From Bdellovibrionales bacterium (GTDB lineage: Bacteria > Bdellovibrionota > Bdellovibrionia > Bdellovibrionales > JAMPXM01), in NCBI GenBank assembly GCA_005793615.1, contig SXRI01000017.1:1-6970 (forward strand): DNA of 6,970 bases, read 5' to 3'. The notes under the pieces are model-generated. The model was given only the letters and a program-made list of their open reading frames with translations, had not been told where the DNA came from and ran no database searches. Shown piece by piece: positions 6,190-6,970 of this stretch. Position 1 is the first letter of the stretch. The number at the start of each line of letters is the position of its first letter. The translations under genes and the position numbers were made by a program.

Positions 6190-6213
6190 CCGACAGCATC
6201 GTTCATTTTTTTT
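6169..6213. terminator. Bidirectional terminator between the PilZ-like gene and rpsT
   Basis: The stem pairs 6175-6184 (AACGACGCTG) with 6194-6203 (CAGCATCGTT) around a 9-nt loop. T8 (6206-6213) follows on the plus strand, and A8 (6169-6176) gives a U tract on the minus strand. The single C.A mismatch on the plus strand becomes G.U in the minus transcript, so the rpsT-side hairpin is fully paired. The stem overlaps the last codons and stop (TAA 6187-6189) of the PilZ-like gene. It fits the ends of both convergent transcripts. Confidence 0.8.
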
Positions 6214-6224
6214 GCAACATTTTT

Positions 6225-6261
6225 CGCAATTTACGAAAAGGCCTTGGCCTTCAAAATTGCG
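6225..6261 (-). other. Two-part hairpin in the rpsT 3' region
   Basis: The outer arms are CGCAATTT (6225-6232) and AAATTGCG (6254-6261). Inside them AAGGCC (6238-6243) and GGCCTT (6246-6251) form a second stem, with an asymmetric internal loop between. On the minus strand the inner stem is followed by TTTTCG, a short U run, so it may act as a first weak terminator for rpsT or as a 3' stabilising structure before the main terminator at 6169-6203. Confidence 0.45.
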
Positions 6262-6270
6262 CGTGGCGAC

Positions 6271-6540
6271 TTACTTCGCGCCGAGGTGAGCAACGCGTTC
6301 AGCAAGGCGGCTGATCTTGCGAGCTGCCGTTTTACCGTGAACAACGCCCTTTGTTGCGGCCTTGGTCATCTTGCTCATGTAGGTGTTCAAGAGAGCTTGA
6401 GCTGAGTTCTTATCGCCGCCAGCAAGGGCAGCGCGAAGCTTTCTTTCCCAGGTGCGAACTGCGCCAATGGTATCAGTGTTACGTTTGTTGCGACGGACTG
6501 ACTGACGAGCGCGTTTTTCCGCAGACTTATGAGTTGCCAA
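6271..6540 (-). CDS. rpsT: Ribosomal protein S20
   Basis: S20 is a small basic primary-binding protein of the 30S subunit that contacts 16S rRNA early in assembly. Starting from TTG at 6540 the product has 89 residues, normal for S20, beginning ATHKSAEKRARQSVRRNKRN after the initiator and ending in the lysine/alanine/arginine-rich helix GKTAARKISRLAERVAHL. An in-frame open stretch continues upstream to 6711 and would add 57 residues with no family counterpart; the strong GGAGG seven bases before the TTG decides the start. E. coli rpsT also starts with UUG, and that weak start is tied to S20 autoregulation there; the same feature here may reflect the same control (inference). The gene faces the PilZ-like gene and diverges from murJ. 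Confidence 0.97.
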   Translation of the reverse strand: MATHKSAEKRARQSVRRNKRNTDTIGAVRTWERKLRAALAGGDKNSAQALLNTYMSKMTKAATKGVVHGKTAARKISRLAERVAHLGAK

Positions 6541-6543
6541 GAG

Positions 6544-6572
6544 TTGACCTCCAAATAAACTTCCAAAATAAT
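6544..6572 (+). promoter_or_regulatory. Strong sigma-70-like promoter for murJ
   Basis: TTGACC (6544-6549, 5/6) and AATAAT (6567-6572, 5/6) are separated by an ideal 17 bp on the plus strand. Transcription would begin near 6579, giving a leader of about 60 nt before the murJ TTG. The -35 box overlaps the rpsT SD region on the other strand. It is the best promoter match in the window. Confidence 0.65.
6548..6552 (-). promoter_or_regulatory. Ribosome binding site for the rpsT TTG start
   Basis: A perfect GGAGG on the minus strand lies 7 nt before the TTG at 6540-6538. It rules out the 57-residue longer reading and offsets the poor initiation codon. Confidence 0.85.
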
Positions 6573-6593
6573 CGTGACGTCGATGGGTTAGCA

Positions 6594-6606
6594 CACCGCT
6601 GCGGTG
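6594..6606. promoter_or_regulatory. Perfect 13-bp palindrome between rpsT and murJ
   Basis: CACCGC-T-GCGGTG has 6-bp perfect arms around a central T. It lies about 15-28 bases downstream of the predicted murJ start site and just downstream of the predicted rpsT start, so it would be in both leaders. It could be an operator for a dimeric regulator or a short leader hairpin (CACC/GGTG with a 5-nt loop). The symmetry is seen; the function is unknown. Confidence 0.4.
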
Positions 6607-6621
6607 AATGGTAGGGAAAAC

Positions 6622-6651
6622 TTTATAGATGAGGTGGTTTTTTGCGCCCAA
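6622..6651 (-). promoter_or_regulatory. Candidate rpsT promoter
   Basis: On the minus strand TTGGGC (6651-6646, 3/6) is separated by 18 bp from TATAAA (6627-6622, 5/6). Transcription would begin near 6615 and give a leader of roughly 75 nt. The -35 box falls inside the first codons of murJ and the spacer covers the murJ SD. The -10 box is good and the -35 box weak. Confidence 0.4.
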
Positions 6652-6970
6652 ATGCGAAATCACAGGGGAATTTGGAAACGGCACCAGGAGCGAAACTTGG
6701 AGCAAAATCAAGTTTAAAACAAGAGAGGAATTCGGTCGTCTTTGCCGCCCTCATCTTTGCTTCCGGCACGGCCGCCAGCCGGGTTCTTGGTTTGTTTCGC
6801 GACATGTTAACCGCCCGTTATTTCCCCTCTGATGTTCGTGATGCGCTTTTAAATGCCTTTCGGCTTCCTAACCTTTTCCGACGTATCTTTGGTGAAGGGT
6901 CGCTTTCGGTCAGTTTCATTCCGGTATTCATTGATATTTTGACGCATAAGCCATCGGGCGAGTTGGAGTC
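6642..6970 (+). CDS. murJ: Lipid II flippase MurJ, N-terminal part (cut by window end)
   Basis: MurJ (MviN) is the inner-membrane MOP-superfamily flippase that moves lipid II across the membrane for peptidoglycan synthesis. About 109 codons are visible. The first membrane segment (about 32-45, VVFAALIFASGTAA) runs into SRVLGLFRDMLTARYF (46-61), followed by DALLNAFRLPNLFRRIFGEG (67-86) and SVSFIPVF (89-96). These are the hallmark N-terminal MurJ blocks, with the conserved arginines Arg47, Arg53, Arg74, Arg80 and Arg81 present. The frame is open back to a stop at 6630. The TTG at 6642 has GAGGTG (6631-6636) five bases upstream and is preferred; a TTG at 6672 also has a G-rich stretch before it, but too close. 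The chosen start gives a hydrophilic tail of about 30 residues before the first membrane helix, longer than usual. The gene continues beyond the window. Confidence 0.93.
   Translation, partial: MRPNAKSQGNLETAPGAKLGAKSSLKQERNSVVFAALIFASGTAASRVLGLFRDMLTARYFPSDVRDALLNAFRLPNLFRRIFGEGSLSVSFIPVFIDILTHKPSGELE

Noticed and set aside
6541..6711. 57-residue N-terminal extension of S20
   Set aside because: It has no S20 counterpart, runs through the SD and promoter region, and overlaps murJ. The TTG at 6540 has a perfect GGAGG.
1..6970. A novel defence, mobile or biosynthetic system
   Set aside because: Every sizeable open frame is accounted for by a housekeeping family or is a shadow; no transposase, integrase, toxin-antitoxin pair or repeat-spacer array is present.

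Overview
This window is an ordinary housekeeping stretch of a Gram-negative bacterial chromosome. I see no phage, IS element, CRISPR array or defence system in it. The gene content (an LptE-type outer-membrane lipoprotein, MurJ, a PilZ-domain protein, the order lptE-holA-PilZ-rpsT-murJ), the roughly balanced base composition and the frequent TTG/GTG starts suggest a proteobacterium in the broad sense. My best guess is a Bdellovibrio-like or other former deltaproteobacterial lineage; this is inference from gene order and protein character, with no database comparison.

Layout. Bases 1-3805 are read on the minus strand, in the order class V aminotransferase (2627-3805), 3-phosphoglycerate dehydrogenase-like serA (1660-2634, overlapping the aminotransferase by 8 bp), purA (236-1531) and tRNA-Lys(UUU) (35-110). 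The first two enzymes look like a translationally coupled pair for serine (or serine/glycine) metabolism. purA makes adenylosuccinate on the way to AMP. The tRNA appears to have its own promoter. Bases 3806-4073 are a divergent intergenic region with several short symmetric elements. Bases 4074-6189 are read on the plus strand: lptE, holA (joined by a TGATG stop/start overlap) and a small PilZ-like protein. That run ends in a hairpin with T tracts on both sides, shared with the convergent rpsT (6271-6540, minus). rpsT and murJ (6642 onward, plus, cut by the window end) diverge from a 101-bp gap with overlapping candidate promoters.

Start sites matter here. purA (GTG), serA (TTG), rpsT (TTG) and murJ (TTG) all appear to use non-ATG starts, supported by Shine-Dalgarno (SD) sequences and, for purA and rpsT, by family length. 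A naive longest-ORF annotation would add 10 residues to PurA, 57 to S20 and 20 to LptE.

The points worth a second look are regulatory or structural rather than a new system: an inverted repeat bracketing the tRNA, a possibly leaderless aminotransferase mRNA with a hairpin over its promoter, face-to-face rpsT/murJ promoters with a perfect 13-bp palindrome between them, and a PilZ domain with a substituted c-di-GMP-binding position.
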